Shown: positions 34,130 through 43,503 of the stretch, in pieces
Layout: every line of letters starts with the position of its first letter
How positions within the stretch are numbered: position 1 is the first letter of the stretch
Source: Liquorilactobacillus ghanensis DSM 18630
Lineage (GTDB): Bacteria > Bacillota > Bacilli > Lactobacillales > Lactobacillaceae
Assembly (NCBI RefSeq): GCF_001435235.1
Contig: NZ_AZGB01000030.1
Span: 62,001 to 126,000 of the forward strand
DNA: 64,000 bases
Reading direction: 5' to 3'
The notes under the pieces: generated by a model
Seen by the model: the letters and a program-made list of their open reading frames with translations, nothing else
Database searches by the model: none
Told to the model about the DNA's origin: nothing
Position numbers and translations under genes: made by a program

Positions 34130-34540
34130 GTGAAATTAATTTTAATGAGTCATGGTCCTTTAGCAGCAGCTATGCTGACAAGTGCTGAAATGATTATTGG
34201 TAAGATAAAGGGAGCACAAACTTTTAGTTTAACTAAAGAAATGGGACCGGAAGAATTAAAAAACCAAGTTACAGAACTATTGCGGACAATTCCAACTGAT
34301 GAACAGATCATTATCGGACTTGATCTGCTGGGGGGTACACCGGCAAATGTTGCAGTTCAGTTGTTAGCCGAAAATCCACGTTTGGAAGTAGTTACGGGTA
34401 TTAATTTGCCAATGGTAATTGAATTTGGCAATCAGCAGTTGCTGGGAAAATTTGATTTATCACAATTGTTGGCCATGGCAACCGGCGGGATCACCAATGT
34501 TAAAGAAAAATTGATGCTTGATTCGGCAGATGAAGAATAA
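34130..34540 (+). CDS. PTS mannose-family IIA
   Basis: 136 residues starting at GTG 34130, after AGGAGGAA. The phosphorylated His is residue 9 of LMSHGPLA, and DLLGGTPANVA is near 65. It receives phosphate from HPr. It is last in the PTS set and is followed by a terminator, although the serine hydrolase and epimerase downstream probably belong to the same pathway. Confidence 0.94.
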   Translation: MKLILMSHGPLAAAMLTSAEMIIGKIKGAQTFSLTKEMGPEELKNQVTELLRTIPTDEQIIIGLDLLGGTPANVAVQLLAENPRLEVVTGINLPMVIEFGNQQLLGKFDLSQLLAMATGGITNVKEKLMLDSADEE

Positions 34541-34621
34541 AGATGGTTACCATTTGATATGATCGTTGTAGCTTAATCTGATAAAGATAAGTTTTGAATA
34601 TATGAATCTGTAAATAATAAC

Positions 34622-34659
34622 TAAGACTGGATAAAATGCTATTTTTTCAGTCTTTTTTT
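34622..34659 (+). terminator. Intrinsic terminator after PTS IIA
   Basis: AAGACTG and CAGTCTT pair across an 18-nt loop, followed by TTTTTTT. Confidence 0.8.
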
Positions 34660-34779
34660 GAAAACTGATGACTTGATTTTTAAATGGACTTGAATGTGCT
34701 TTCAACTGGGATTATGGTTAAAATAAGTGTAATAATTGCTAGCTGATTATGGTCAGCTGGCAACAGTTAGGTGATGAAA

Positions 34780-35802
34780 ATGGTAACAAATAATTTAGGA
34801 ATTGCGGAAGTAATTAATAATGCTTTAGCAACACAAGCGGTTTATGGTGTTTCATATTCATTGATCGGACTTGAACAAAATGAACAGCATTATTTAGGTT
34901 ATCAGGGAAGCGGTGCAGATAAAATTGCTATTCGACCTGATTTAGAATATGACTTGGCGTCATTAACTAAAGTAGTTGGGACAACTACACGTGTGTTGCA
35001 ATTGCTGGAAGTTGGGAAACTGCATTTGACCGATCAGATAGGCAATTTTTTGATCGGATTAAATTATCCAGAACTAACCATCGAACAATTATTGCTGCAT
35101 AATAGTGGCTTACCAGCTGATATTACTAATCACGCTCAGCTAACACGTCCAGAGTTGGTGGCGCAGATTAAACAGGCTGAGTTGATTTATCCGACTGGCA
35201 GCCAAACAGTTTATTCTGATTTAGGATTTATTTTGTTAGGTTGGATAATTGCCACAATTGATGGTGATTTAGCAGCTAGTTTGAGTAAGCACGTGTTTGA
35301 ACCGATAACAATGCAGCAAACCGGCTATAACCTTACTGATCGACCGGCAGTCGATTTTGTTCCTACCGAAAATCTGCCTGAGCGGGGTGGGATTATTCGT
35401 GGGAAGGTTCACGATCAAAAAGCATTTTTATTAGCCGGTCAAAGTGGTCATGCGGGTTTATTTTCAACGCTAACGGACCTAAGTAAATTTGCGGCAATGT
35501 ATTTGCACCATGGAATTTATAAGGGGAAACAAATTTTGCAGCCTGCAAGTTTTGCTTTACTGCAGCATTATTACCAAAATGGTCGGACTTTAGGCTGGCA
35601 ACGCTGGTCACCACAGGGAATGAAAATTTGGCATACCGGTTTTACTGGTACTTCAATTGCTTTAGATTTGGAGCAGCAAATCGGTTTTGTCTGTTTAACT
35701 AATCGAATTTATCCACATCGTCAGAATCAAGCGTGGTTAAAATGGCGCAAGTTAGCGATCGGCTTATTTTTTGCCGAACCGGAAGTGATTAATTATGACT
35801 GA
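34780..35802 (+). CDS. AmiE-like serine hydrolase (beta-lactamase fold), cytoplasmic
   Basis: 340 residues; the start is taken at ATG 34780 after TAGGTGA, with ATG 34774 or GTG 34771 possible. The three class C beta-lactamase/DD-peptidase motifs are SLTK (Ser61, Lys64), YSD (145-147) and HTG near 287 in WHTGFTGTS. The C-terminal FTGTS...CLTNRIYP pattern resembles Bacillus AmiE (YbbE), the MurNAc-L-Ala amidase of muropeptide recycling. Unlike AmiE it has no signal peptide, so it should act on imported substrate. It overlaps the epimerase gene by 8 bp. A general esterase or DD-peptidase cannot be excluded. Confidence 0.83.
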   Translation: MVTNNLGIAEVINNALATQAVYGVSYSLIGLEQNEQHYLGYQGSGADKIAIRPDLEYDLASLTKVVGTTTRVLQLLEVGKLHLTDQIGNFLIGLNYPELTIEQLLLHNSGLPADITNHAQLTRPELVAQIKQAELIYPTGSQTVYSDLGFILLGWIIATIDGDLAASLSKHVFEPITMQQTGYNLTDRPAVDFVPTENLPERGGIIRGKVHDQKAFLLAGQSGHAGLFSTLTDLSKFAAMYLHHGIYKGKQILQPASFALLQHYYQNGRTLGWQRWSPQGMKIWHTGFTGTSIALDLEQQIGFVCLTNRIYPHRQNQAWLKWRKLAIGLFFAEPEVINYD

Positions 35803-36913
35803 AACGACAATAAAATGGATTAAAATTGAGCAAAAGCATGAAGCTTTAAAGCGACCATTTGTAACGGCCTTACATCAGGTAAATGAAATTACGGCAGTCA
35901 GAGTGCGCATCGGTCTAGCTAATGGTTATAGCGGTGTTGGCGCAGCAGTTCCTAACGAGCAAGTAACCGGCGATATTTTGGCAAGCATGATCGTAGTTAT
36001 GGAACAATTGATCAAACCAGCTCTTTTAGGGCAAGATGTGCAGAATTGGAATGATTTGCTTGAAAAATTACATCAGACGATTCGTGGTAATACGCCAGCT
36101 AAAGCAGCTTTTGAAATCGCATTATATGATTTGCGGGCTCAATTGTTTCAGATTTCGTTAACTGCATTATTGGGCGGTAAACCGCGGCAGGTGGCAACCG
36201 ACTACACGATTAGTTTGGACAAGCCGGCAGCAATGCTGACTCGTGCTCAAAAAATTACTGCTGCCGGCTTTAGTTCATTGAAGATAAAATTGGGCGAACA
36301 ACAACCGGCAGCAGATATTTTATTGGTTGAACGAATCGCTAAAGCTGTTCCGACCGATATTTCTTTTCGGATTGACATCAATCAGGCCTGGAGTGTCAAG
36401 CAAACATTGGCGGCAGCGGCAGCTTGGTCGGCAGCAAAATTGAAAATTGATTTTATTGAACAGCCTGTTTCAGCAACCGACTTATTTGGTATGCAGCAGC
36501 TGACGGCGATGGCACCATTTCCGATTATGGCAGATGAAAGTGTACATTCTGCCCAAGATGCGCTTAAAGTGATTCAGCTGCATGCTTGTGATTTCGTTAA
36601 TATTAAATTAATGAAAACAGGCGGTTTGAGCCAAGCTCAAATAATTAATGACTTATGTCAAACAGCCGGAATTAAATGTATGGTTGGCTGTATGATTGAA
36701 TCACGTGAGAGTATTGCTGCCGCGGCAGCTTTTGCGGCGGCTAATACTAATGTTATTTATGCCGATCTTGATTCGGTTTTCATGAGTGTCCCCAGCGCTG
36801 AAACAGGCGGTTTTACGATCCAGGGAACGAGTTTATTGCCAAGTAATGATTCGGGATTGGGTTTTAAGCAAAAAAATTCAGCAAAAACTAATGGAAGTTT
36901 TCCAACAATTTAG
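35795..36913 (+). CDS. Dipeptide epimerase (L-Ala-D/L-Glu epimerase family)
   Basis: 372 residues of the enolase superfamily, MLE subgroup. The catalytic KxK is in SLKIKLG near 163-165; metal ligands are Asp in FRIDINQAW near 191, Glu in FIEQP near 219 and Asp in MADES near 244; the second base is Lys in NIKLMKTGG near 268. Family members interconvert L-Ala-D-Glu and L-Ala-L-Glu, allowing dipeptides from cell wall to be hydrolysed by ordinary peptidases. Translational overlap with the AmiE-like gene supports a joint muropeptide pathway. Confidence 0.9.
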   Translation: MTETTIKWIKIEQKHEALKRPFVTALHQVNEITAVRVRIGLANGYSGVGAAVPNEQVTGDILASMIVVMEQLIKPALLGQDVQNWNDLLEKLHQTIRGNTPAKAAFEIALYDLRAQLFQISLTALLGGKPRQVATDYTISLDKPAAMLTRAQKITAAGFSSLKIKLGEQQPAADILLVERIAKAVPTDISFRIDINQAWSVKQTLAAAAAWSAAKLKIDFIEQPVSATDLFGMQQLTAMAPFPIMADESVHSAQDALKVIQLHACDFVNIKLMKTGGLSQAQIINDLCQTAGIKCMVGCMIESRESIAAAAAFAAANTNVIYADLDSVFMSVPSAETGGFTIQGTSLLPSNDSGLGFKQKNSAKTNGSFPTI

Positions 36914-37017
36914 TTTTTATAGTTAGCTGAAGTGACTTTTCTTTATATTTACTTTTACGTAGTATACGATATCATTGAAAAGAACAATTGCTGAACTTGC
37001 TTGGAGGGAATAATATT

Positions 37018-38358
37018 ATGGTGAAAAATTTTGATTTTGATGTCATTTATCTTGGTGGCGGTCATGGTAGCTTTGACGGAGCTGGACCATTGGCAGCGAG
37101 TGGTAAGAAAGTTGCTGTAATTGAAAGCGGTCTCTGGGGCGGAACATGTCCTAACCGGGGATGCAATGCTAAGATCACTTTGGATGAACCGGTGGTTTTA
37201 CAACGGGAAATTGAACGAATGCAAGGAATTGTTAATGGCCAAGTGAAAATTAATTGGTCTGAACTGGTTGCACACAAGCAAGAAGTAATTCAAAAATTAC
37301 CAGATCAAATTAGTGGGAAGCTGGCAGCTGCCGGAGTGAAATTGATTCAAGGTACTGGTCAGTTACAGGATCGGCACACAATAGAAGTTGACGGTCAGCA
37401 ATATACAGCTGAAAAGATCGTCATTGCTACAGGATTAAGGCCTAACCGGTTGAATGTTCCGGGACGTGAACTGGCACATGACAGTGATGATTTTATGAAA
37501 CTTACAGAATTACCAGCTAGACTGGCAATTATTGGTTCTGGCTATATTAGTTTGGAGTTTGCAACCATGGCTAATGCTGCTGGTTCGCAGGTAACGGTTT
37601 TTATGCATCATGACACAGCGTTGCGTTCTTTTTATCAGCCGTTTGTTAAGCAGGTTTTACGTGATTTGGAGAAACGTGGAGTTATTTTTGTTAAGAATGC
37701 TGCTGTACAAGCTTTTGTCCCGACGTCAAATGGTTTAGCCGTAAAATTTGGAAAAAATCAGAGTAAGGAAGTTGACTGGATATTGGATGCTACTGGTCGA
37801 ATTCCCAACGTTGAACATTTGGGACTTGATGCAGCCGGTGTAAAGTATACCAAAAAAGGGATCACAGTAGATGGCTTTTTACGGACTAATATTGATAATA
37901 TCTATGCGGCCGGGGATGTAATTGATAAAATTCAACCTAAATTGACACCAACAGCTACTTTTGAATCGTATTATTTATACCAGCTTTTCAGTGGGCAAAC
38001 TACGCAGCCGATTTCTTATCCGGCAATTCCATCAACTGTTTATACATCTCCGCGGATTGCTAGGGTTGGTTTGTCACCAACAGCAGCTGAACAGGATACT
38101 GAAAAATTCGAGATCGTTCATAATCAAATAGCCGCTGACTGGTATCGTCAAGTTGATCGTCAATCAGCTGGTGAAAGCATCTTAGTATTTGATCGCCAGC
38201 ATCACCTTTTAGGAGCTACAGAGTTTAGTGAACAGGCCGAAGATGCTATCAATACTTTATTGCCTGCAATTGTCTTTCACTATGACCAGCAGCAAATGTG
38301 GCAATTAGCGCATATTTTTCCTTCAATCAGTGCATCAGCTTGGCATAAAATCCGTTAA
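37018..38358 (+). CDS. FAD-dependent disulfide oxidoreductase, glutathione-reductase family, divergent
   Basis: 446 residues from ATG 37018, following GGAGGGAA. It has FAD-binding GGGHGSFDGAGPLA near 13, a redox disulfide GTCPNRGC (Cys44, Cys49), NAD(P)-binding IIGSGYISLEFA near 175, and the second FAD site NIYAAGDV near 298. The C-terminal dimerisation region ends LAHIFPSISAS, where lipoamide dehydrogenase, glutathione reductase and mercuric reductase have HPTxxE; the proton-transferring His is replaced by Phe and the Glu by Ala. Substrate is therefore uncertain. It is followed by a terminator. Confidence 0.87.
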   Translation: MVKNFDFDVIYLGGGHGSFDGAGPLAASGKKVAVIESGLWGGTCPNRGCNAKITLDEPVVLQREIERMQGIVNGQVKINWSELVAHKQEVIQKLPDQISGKLAAAGVKLIQGTGQLQDRHTIEVDGQQYTAEKIVIATGLRPNRLNVPGRELAHDSDDFMKLTELPARLAIIGSGYISLEFATMANAAGSQVTVFMHHDTALRSFYQPFVKQVLRDLEKRGVIFVKNAAVQAFVPTSNGLAVKFGKNQSKEVDWILDATGRIPNVEHLGLDAAGVKYTKKGITVDGFLRTNIDNIYAAGDVIDKIQPKLTPTATFESYYLYQLFSGQTTQPISYPAIPSTVYTSPRIARVGLSPTAAEQDTEKFEIVHNQIAADWYRQVDRQSAGESILVFDRQHHLLGATEFSEQAEDAINTLLPAIVFHYDQQQMWQLAHIFPSISASAWHKIR

Positions 38359-38395
38359 TAGCTTTTATTGCGGCTGATTGCTGAAACCCCAAACG

Positions 38396-38428
38396 GACCG
38401 GACAAACTTTTTTGTCACGGTCTTTTTT
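38396..38428 (+). terminator. Intrinsic terminator after the FAD oxidoreductase
   Basis: GACCG pairs with CGGTC and GACAAA with TTTGTC (one bulged A), followed by TTTTTT. Confidence 0.85.
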
Positions 38429-38610
38429 GCTAATTAAAATTTAACTGTTACATAAAAATTCTAATTTTGGTAACTGCTTTCAAACAATGTTAGTTGAAGT
38501 ATTCATTAAAAATCATATATTTTATTAAGCTGACCTAATAGTATTGCTTTAAAAAAGAAACGTTTTTGCATAAAATTGCTTTTAAAAATAGAAAAAACAA
38601 GCGGATGTCA

Positions 38611-38652
38611 CATGTCATATTAATTGACATGCGTTTTTTAATAAATTATAAT
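38611..38652 (+). promoter_or_regulatory. Near-ideal promoter overlapped by palindromic operator
   Basis: TTGACA (38624-38629), a 17-bp spacer and TATAAT (38647-38652) make a full consensus promoter 38 bp before the RocB-like gene. Its -35 box lies in the right arm of CATGTCA-N7-TGACATG (38611-38631), a perfect 7-bp inverted repeat, so a repressor bound there would shut the operon off. GTTTTTT after the repeat also gives it a terminator-like look. Confidence 0.65.
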
Positions 38653-38689
38653 TCGATTAAATTAAATTTAAAAAATAGAAGTGATGCTT

Positions 38690-40333
38690 ATGTACCAAAA
38701 ATTAAAAGATTTGCAGCAAGGTGAAAGAATTGAGGAATTGACCCGACGACTGGTAAGCATCAGCAGTATTAATGGCACAGTTGGTGAAACGGCGCTTGCC
38801 ACCGAGTTGGTTAGAATTTTGCGCAGTTTCCCAGTTTTTAAGGCTCATCCCGATTGGGTATGGACCCAAAGAATTCCTGACGATCAGCTTGGACGCAAAA
38901 ATGTATTTGCTTTACTAAAGAAGACCGATTGTCGCAAAACAATCATTTACCATTCGCATTTTGATACGGTGGGAGTTAAGGATTTTGGTGCAATTGAAGC
39001 AAAAGCTTTTGATCCAGCAGCACTACAAACATATTTCAGCCACTATCAGGCTGATAAAGAAGTCCAGCAGGATGCGGCTTCTGGTGATTGGTTGTTCGGC
39101 CGTGGAGCGTTAGATATGAAAAGCGGTGATGCGGTTAATTTAATGAATTTGCTTTATTACAGTGAACATATGGATGAATTACAAGGGAACTTGTTATTTA
39201 TGGGTAATTGCGTGGAAGAAAATGACCATAGTGGTGTAATTGCCGCTTTAAGCGAATTGCATCGTTTACAAATTGAAGAGCATTTAAACTATCAAGTCGC
39301 GATTAATACCGATTTTATTAGTCCCAAGTATTCCGGTGATCCAAACAAATATATTTATTATGGAGCTGCTGGCAAAATGCTGACTTGTTGTTATGTTAAG
39401 GGAATTGAAACGCATGTTGGCAACCCTTATTCCGGAATTGATTCAACACTGCTGGCCAGTCGAATCAATCTATTATTAAATAACAATCCTGATCTGGTTG
39501 AAACTATTCCGACCGAAGAGGTGCTGCCGTCAACTTGTTTATTCTTACGTGATCAAAAAGACTTTTACAACGTTCAAACTGCTAAAGTCACGCGGATGTA
39601 TTTTAATACTTTTACTTATCGCAAACCGGCCGTCGAATTGCTGGCAGAATTTAAAACAGCGATTGCGGCTGATTGTGAAAAACTGGTAGCAACATTAACA
39701 AAGCGGCAGCAGAAATTTTTTGAAAAACTTGAGATTCCAGCAACGGCAGAAAATAAAAAAGTAGTTGTTTATACTTTTGCAGAATATCTGACATCGTTGC
39801 GGCAACAACAATTGCCAGTTGAGCAACTGTTGACAGGTTTTAAACGAACGGTCGATATTACTGATAAACGGGCGGCTGGCTTTCAATTAATTGATTTCTT
39901 GGAACAACAGGCCAATGATAACCAAGCAAAAATTATTTTATTTGCGGCTCCACCATTTTGCCCACATAACAGTTTAGATACTGATTCGAATGTTTATCGG
40001 CAGTTGCAATCTGTATTAGAACAACAGCCAGCAGCTGAAAATTTCAAGTTGAAAGAATTCTTTCCTTATTTATCTGACAGCAGTTATTTGGCAATTGATG
40101 AGTCAGCGCAAGAGCTGGTAAGTTTGCAGGAAAATTTTCCGTTAGCTGCTCAAATTTATCCATTACCTTTTGACCAAATGCGATCATTAAGTATCCCAGC
40201 GTTGGATATCGGAGTTTATGGTAAAGGAGCACATACTTGGAAGGAGCGGGTATATAAACCATATTCATTTGAAGTTTTACCGCAATTGATTCGTGATTTT
40301 ACGACTGCTGTTTGGAAGAACACAAAGGAGTGA
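38690..40333 (+). CDS. RocB-like M20 family peptidase
   Basis: 547 residues from ATG 38690 (AGAAGTGA six bases upstream). It is much longer than normal M20 enzymes and fits the RocB group of arginine-utilisation proteins. Metal and catalytic motifs are intact: YHSHFDTV (His90, Asp92), FGRGALDMKSGD near 142, GNCVEENDHSG near 178 with the Glu pair, and a C-terminal GKGAHTWKERV His. It presumably hydrolyses an amide or peptide bond of an arginine-like compound. It heads an operon with a DDAH/ADI-like enzyme and a polar amino acid ABC transporter. The actual substrate of RocB proteins is not settled to my knowledge. Confidence 0.85.
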   Translation: MYQKLKDLQQGERIEELTRRLVSISSINGTVGETALATELVRILRSFPVFKAHPDWVWTQRIPDDQLGRKNVFALLKKTDCRKTIIYHSHFDTVGVKDFGAIEAKAFDPAALQTYFSHYQADKEVQQDAASGDWLFGRGALDMKSGDAVNLMNLLYYSEHMDELQGNLLFMGNCVEENDHSGVIAALSELHRLQIEEHLNYQVAINTDFISPKYSGDPNKYIYYGAAGKMLTCCYVKGIETHVGNPYSGIDSTLLASRINLLLNNNPDLVETIPTEEVLPSTCLFLRDQKDFYNVQTAKVTRMYFNTFTYRKPAVELLAEFKTAIAADCEKLVATLTKRQQKFFEKLEIPATAENKKVVVYTFAEYLTSLRQQQLPVEQLLTGFKRTVDITDKRAAGFQLIDFLEQQANDNQAKIILFAAPPFCPHNSLDTDSNVYRQLQSVLEQQPAAENFKLKEFFPYLSDSSYLAIDESAQELVSLQENFPLAAQIYPLPFDQMRSLSIPALDIGVYGKGAHTWKERVYKPYSFEVLPQLIRDFTTAVWKNTKE

Positions 40334-40337
40334 CGCA

Positions 40338-41177
40338 ATGTTTGTCAAAGATGGAACTGCAGAATTAAAACGAGTTTTGACAAGTCCGCCGACTTACTTA
40401 ACTAAAGCTGATCCGATTAATGAAATTTCTAAAAAATATCAATTTGAATTGCTTGATCAGAGCAAATTAGCGGCTGAATATCAGCAATTAATTACAGCTT
40501 ATCAACAAGCCGGAATTACAGTCGAGCAATTACCGGCACGACCAGAAATGACAAATGGGGTTTTTGCCCGTGATTTTGGCGGTTGTGTTAAAGAAGGTTA
40601 TATTTTAGGACGTTTTAAAGAACCAATCAGATTTGCTGAACGAAAAGCATATGAAGCTAAAATGCAAGCGTTAGGAATTCCAAAAATTGTTGAAGTTAAA
40701 GACGGCTTTTTTGAAGGAGGTGATTTTGCTTTCTTAAATGAAAAAACGATTGCAGTCGGTTTACTGCAGCGCACGGATCAAACTGGTTTTGCAGAGGTTC
40801 AAGCTGGGCTAGCTGCATATGGTTACCAAGTTTACCCCGTACCGGCTGATGCGCGTTATCTGCATTTAGATATGTGTTTTAATCTAGTTGCCGATCATTT
40901 GGCAGTTGCTTACCAGGAGGGATTGCCACCAGCGTTTTTGCAATTATTGAATCAGTTGGAGATTGAAATTATCCCCGTACCGGAAGCAGCAATTTTCAAG
41001 CATGGTTGTAATTTGGAAAGTTTAGGCAAAAATCGCGTAATTTCGTTAAAGCAGAATCAAGCAGTTAATCAAGCCCTAGTTGCCCATGGCATGGAAGTAA
41101 TTGAATTAGATATTACCGAAACATTGAAAGCAGGCGGGGGACCGCATTGTATGACATTTCCGTTGAGCCGTAATTAA
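40338..41177 (+). CDS. DDAH/arginine deiminase-like amidinohydrolase
   Basis: 279 residues from ATG 40338, preceded by AAAGGAG that overlaps the rocB-like stop. The guanidine-modifying superfamily pattern is visible: VFARDFGG near 75, FEGGDFAFL near 128, YLHLDMCFN near 172 with the catalytic His and Asp, and GGGPHCMTFPL with the nucleophile Cys271 at the C-terminus. Such enzymes convert dimethylarginine or arginine to citrulline plus amine or ammonia. The compact length favours DDAH-like enzymes over ArcA. Tight operon position with RocB and a transporter suggests catabolism of an arginine derivative. Confidence 0.87.
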   Translation: MFVKDGTAELKRVLTSPPTYLTKADPINEISKKYQFELLDQSKLAAEYQQLITAYQQAGITVEQLPARPEMTNGVFARDFGGCVKEGYILGRFKEPIRFAERKAYEAKMQALGIPKIVEVKDGFFEGGDFAFLNEKTIAVGLLQRTDQTGFAEVQAGLAAYGYQVYPVPADARYLHLDMCFNLVADHLAVAYQEGLPPAFLQLLNQLEIEIIPVPEAAIFKHGCNLESLGKNRVISLKQNQAVNQALVAHGMEVIELDITETLKAGGGPHCMTFPLSRN

Positions 41178-41196
41178 CAAATGGGAGGAAACTAAT

Positions 41197-42027
41197 ATGA
41201 AAAAGGGATGGAAAAAAGGATTAGCATTTTTGGGTGCGGCAGCTGCTTTAATGGTTGTCTTAGCTGGTTGTTCAAGTGGCAAAAAAGATAACAGTGTTAA
41301 AAAAATTCAAGATAAAAAGACGATCGTTGTTGGAACTTCGGCCGACTACGCACCATTTGAGTTTCCAATTGTTAAAAACGGCCAAAAACAAGTTGTTGGT
41401 TATGACATGTTAATTGCTCAAAAAATTGCCGACAATCTAGGTGTAAAATTAAAGATTGAAAACACCGAATTTCCATCACTGATTTCAGAACTGAAAAACA
41501 ATAAAATTGATATGATTTTAGCTGGGATGGTTTCAACCAATCAGCGTAAAAAAGCAGTAGCCTTTTCTAAATCATATTACACAGTAAAAAATGTATTATT
41601 AGTTCAAAAAAAGGATGCTGATAAATATAATACGGTAGCATCAGTTAAAGGCCAACAAATTGGGGCACAGCAGACGACGACTCAGGAACAAATTGCTAAA
41701 AATCAGTTGAAAGGTTCAAATGTTGTAACTGAAGGCGTCTTAACCAGCTTGACAACTGAACTTTCTCAAGGCAAACTAGCAGGTGTAGTTGTTGAAAATG
41801 AAATTGCAGATAATTATTTGCGGGAATTTCCTAACAAGTATGCAGTTGCTAAAGTTAAATTGACAACACCGAAAGATCAGCGTTCGGTTAACGTAGCGGT
41901 TCGCAAATCCGATAAAGCTTTGCTCAAGCGAATTAATAAGGTCATAACCAAATTGCAAAAAGATGGCGAAATGACAAAATTATTTAAGCAGGCACAAGAT
42001 TTGCAGGCAAAATATGGTACTAAATAA
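41197..42027 (+). CDS. Amino acid ABC transporter substrate-binding lipoprotein
   Basis: 276 residues with a lipobox VLAGC (Cys25) after a hydrophobic signal. Family 3 SBP features are VGTSADYAPFEF near 48, GYDMLIAQKIADNL near 75, MILAGMVSTNQRKKAVAFS near 112 (short forms MILAG and RKKAVAFS), and a second lobe ending in SVNVAVRKSD. It binds a polar amino acid outside the cell. DDAH and RocB neighbours point to arginine or a derivative. Confidence 0.93.
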   Translation: MKKGWKKGLAFLGAAAALMVVLAGCSSGKKDNSVKKIQDKKTIVVGTSADYAPFEFPIVKNGQKQVVGYDMLIAQKIADNLGVKLKIENTEFPSLISELKNNKIDMILAGMVSTNQRKKAVAFSKSYYTVKNVLLVQKKDADKYNTVASVKGQQIGAQQTTTQEQIAKNQLKGSNVVTEGVLTSLTTELSQGKLAGVVVENEIADNYLREFPNKYAVAKVKLTTPKDQRSVNVAVRKSDKALLKRINKVITKLQKDGEMTKLFKQAQDLQAKYGTK

Positions 42028-42048
42028 AGTCTATTAAGGGGGCAGTTC

Positions 42049-42735
42049 ATGTTTGGCTTTTTGAAACAGTATTATCCGGTTTTTATTGAAGGTACCGCCC
42101 AGACTATCTTGATTTCAATTATTGGAATTCTAATCGGGATTTTGTTGGGATTGGTTTTTGTTTTGATGCGGCAATCAAAACTTAAAGTCTTAGAGTATCT
42201 AGCGAGAATTTATATTGCAATCGTTCGCGGAACACCGGCGATGATTCAAGTTATGCTGATTTATTATACCTTATCAAAAGTTATCTCGGTTCCGCAGATT
42301 CAATTTTTAGGTTCAGGGCTTGATCGGGTAATTCCGGGTTCAATTGCTTTAGGAATTAATTCAGGAGCTTATACAGCTGAAATTTTTCGCTCAGGCATTA
42401 TCTCGATTTCTCGAGGTCAAACTGAAGCGGGGCTGTCCTTAGGATTAAGTGAAAAAACGACTATGTTTTCAATTGTTTTGCCGCAAGCAGTTCGAAATAT
42501 TCTGCCGGCATTGGGTAATGAATTTATTTCCTTGGTTAAAGAATCATCTGTCCTATTTTATATTGGTGTCCAAGAAGTTACAGCTCAGGCTTTGGGAGTT
42601 GGCGGGACACTGTATAATTTTGTTCCACCACTGATTGTAGCCGCGATTATTTATTTTGTTTTGACATTTATTTTGTCGCAATTAATGCAATTAGCCGAGA
42701 AAAAAATGGGCAAAAAATATCTTCAAAACAACTAA
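42049..42735 (+). CDS. Amino acid ABC transporter permease
   Basis: 228 residues with about five membrane helices of the HisM/GlnP class. [16 protein letters not shown] near 58 and the EAA loop [22 protein letters not shown] near 127 (EAGLS to LPQA) are typical, as is [11 protein letters not shown]. It forms the channel with the ATPase encoded 20 bp downstream. Confidence 0.94.
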   Translation: MFGFLKQYYPVFIEGTAQTILISIIGILIGILLGLVFVLMRQSKLKVLEYLARIYIAIVRGTPAMIQVMLIYYTLSKVISVPQIQFLGSGLDRVIPGSIALGINSGAYTAEIFRSGIISISRGQTEAGLSLGLSEKTTMFSIVLPQAVRNILPALGNEFISLVKESSVLFYIGVQEVTAQALGVGGTLYNFVPPLIVAAIIYFVLTFILSQLMQLAEKKMGKKYLQNN

Positions 42736-42755
42736 TTTTCAAAGGAGTGCAGGAA

Positions 42756-43499
42756 ATGACGGATTCGGCAAACATTATTGAAGTAAATAACCTGAAAAAG
42801 GCATATGGTAACAATGTTGTTTTGAAAGATGTTTCTTTCACGGTTAAAAAAAGTGAAAAAGTGGTATTGATCGGACCTTCCGGTGGTGGGAAAAGTACAT
42901 TGCTGCGTTGCTTAAATCGATTAGAGGGTGACTATAGCGGAGAAGTTCGCTTTGAAAATGAAGATCTGATGAACGCTGGTAAAGAAAAATTATATCAGTT
43001 GCGGCAAAAAATGGGAATGGTATTTCAGCAGTTCAATTTATTTCCGCATAAAACAGTTTTGGAAAATATTACTTTCGCACCAATAAAATTAAAGTTAGCT
43101 TCAAGTGAAGCAGCAAAGCAGCAAGCTGAGCAGCTTTTAGAACAGGTCGGTTTAGCAGAAAAGGCAGCTGCTTATCCGCAATCGTTATCCGGTGGTCAAC
43201 AACAGCGGGTTGCAATTGCCCGAGCATTAGCAATGAATCCAGAAGTGATGTTATTTGACGAACCAACGTCAGCCCTAGATCCAGAGATGGTCGGGGATGT
43301 TTTAACGGTAATGGAACAACTAGCAGCTAATGGAATGACAATGATCATCGTTACGCATGAAATGGCATTTGCACAAAATGTGGCGGATAAAGTTTTGTTT
43401 ATGGATCAGGGTCAGATAGCAGATAGCGGCAGCGCTGAACATATTTTCAAATCGACAACTAATCCTCGAACTAAAGAATTTCTTTCAAAAGTAATGTGA
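42756..43499 (+). CDS. Amino acid ABC transporter ATP-binding protein
   Basis: 247 residues from ATG 42756, eight bases after AAAGGAG. Walker [10 protein letters not shown] is near 40, the signature [15 protein letters not shown] near 141, Walker [14 protein letters not shown] near 164 and the H-loop THEMAF near 200. It energises the polar amino acid transporter and ends the RocB-DDAH operon. Confidence 0.95.
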   Translation: MTDSANIIEVNNLKKAYGNNVVLKDVSFTVKKSEKVVLIGPSGGGKSTLLRCLNRLEGDYSGEVRFENEDLMNAGKEKLYQLRQKMGMVFQQFNLFPHKTVLENITFAPIKLKLASSEAAKQQAEQLLEQVGLAEKAAAYPQSLSGGQQQRVAIARALAMNPEVMLFDEPTSALDPEMVGDVLTVMEQLAANGMTMIIVTHEMAFAQNVADKVLFMDQGQIADSGSAEHIFKSTTNPRTKEFLSKVM

Positions 43500-43503
43500 A
43501 TGA

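Larger units (their letters stand above)
38359..38689. other. Intergenic region before the RocB-like operon
   Basis: 331 bp holding the terminator at 38396-38428 and the promoter/operator at 38611-38652. The AT-rich middle (38430-38610) has a further possible promoter (TTGAAG, 16 bp, TATATT near 38495-38522) but no ORF; it could give a short RNA, with weak support. Confidence 0.5.

Noticed and set aside
38609..38640. Hairpin CATGTCA/TGACATG plus T-run as a terminator or attenuator
   Set aside because: The right arm is the -35 of a consensus promoter, so an operator explains it better; a terminator for the preceding gene already exists at 38396-38428.
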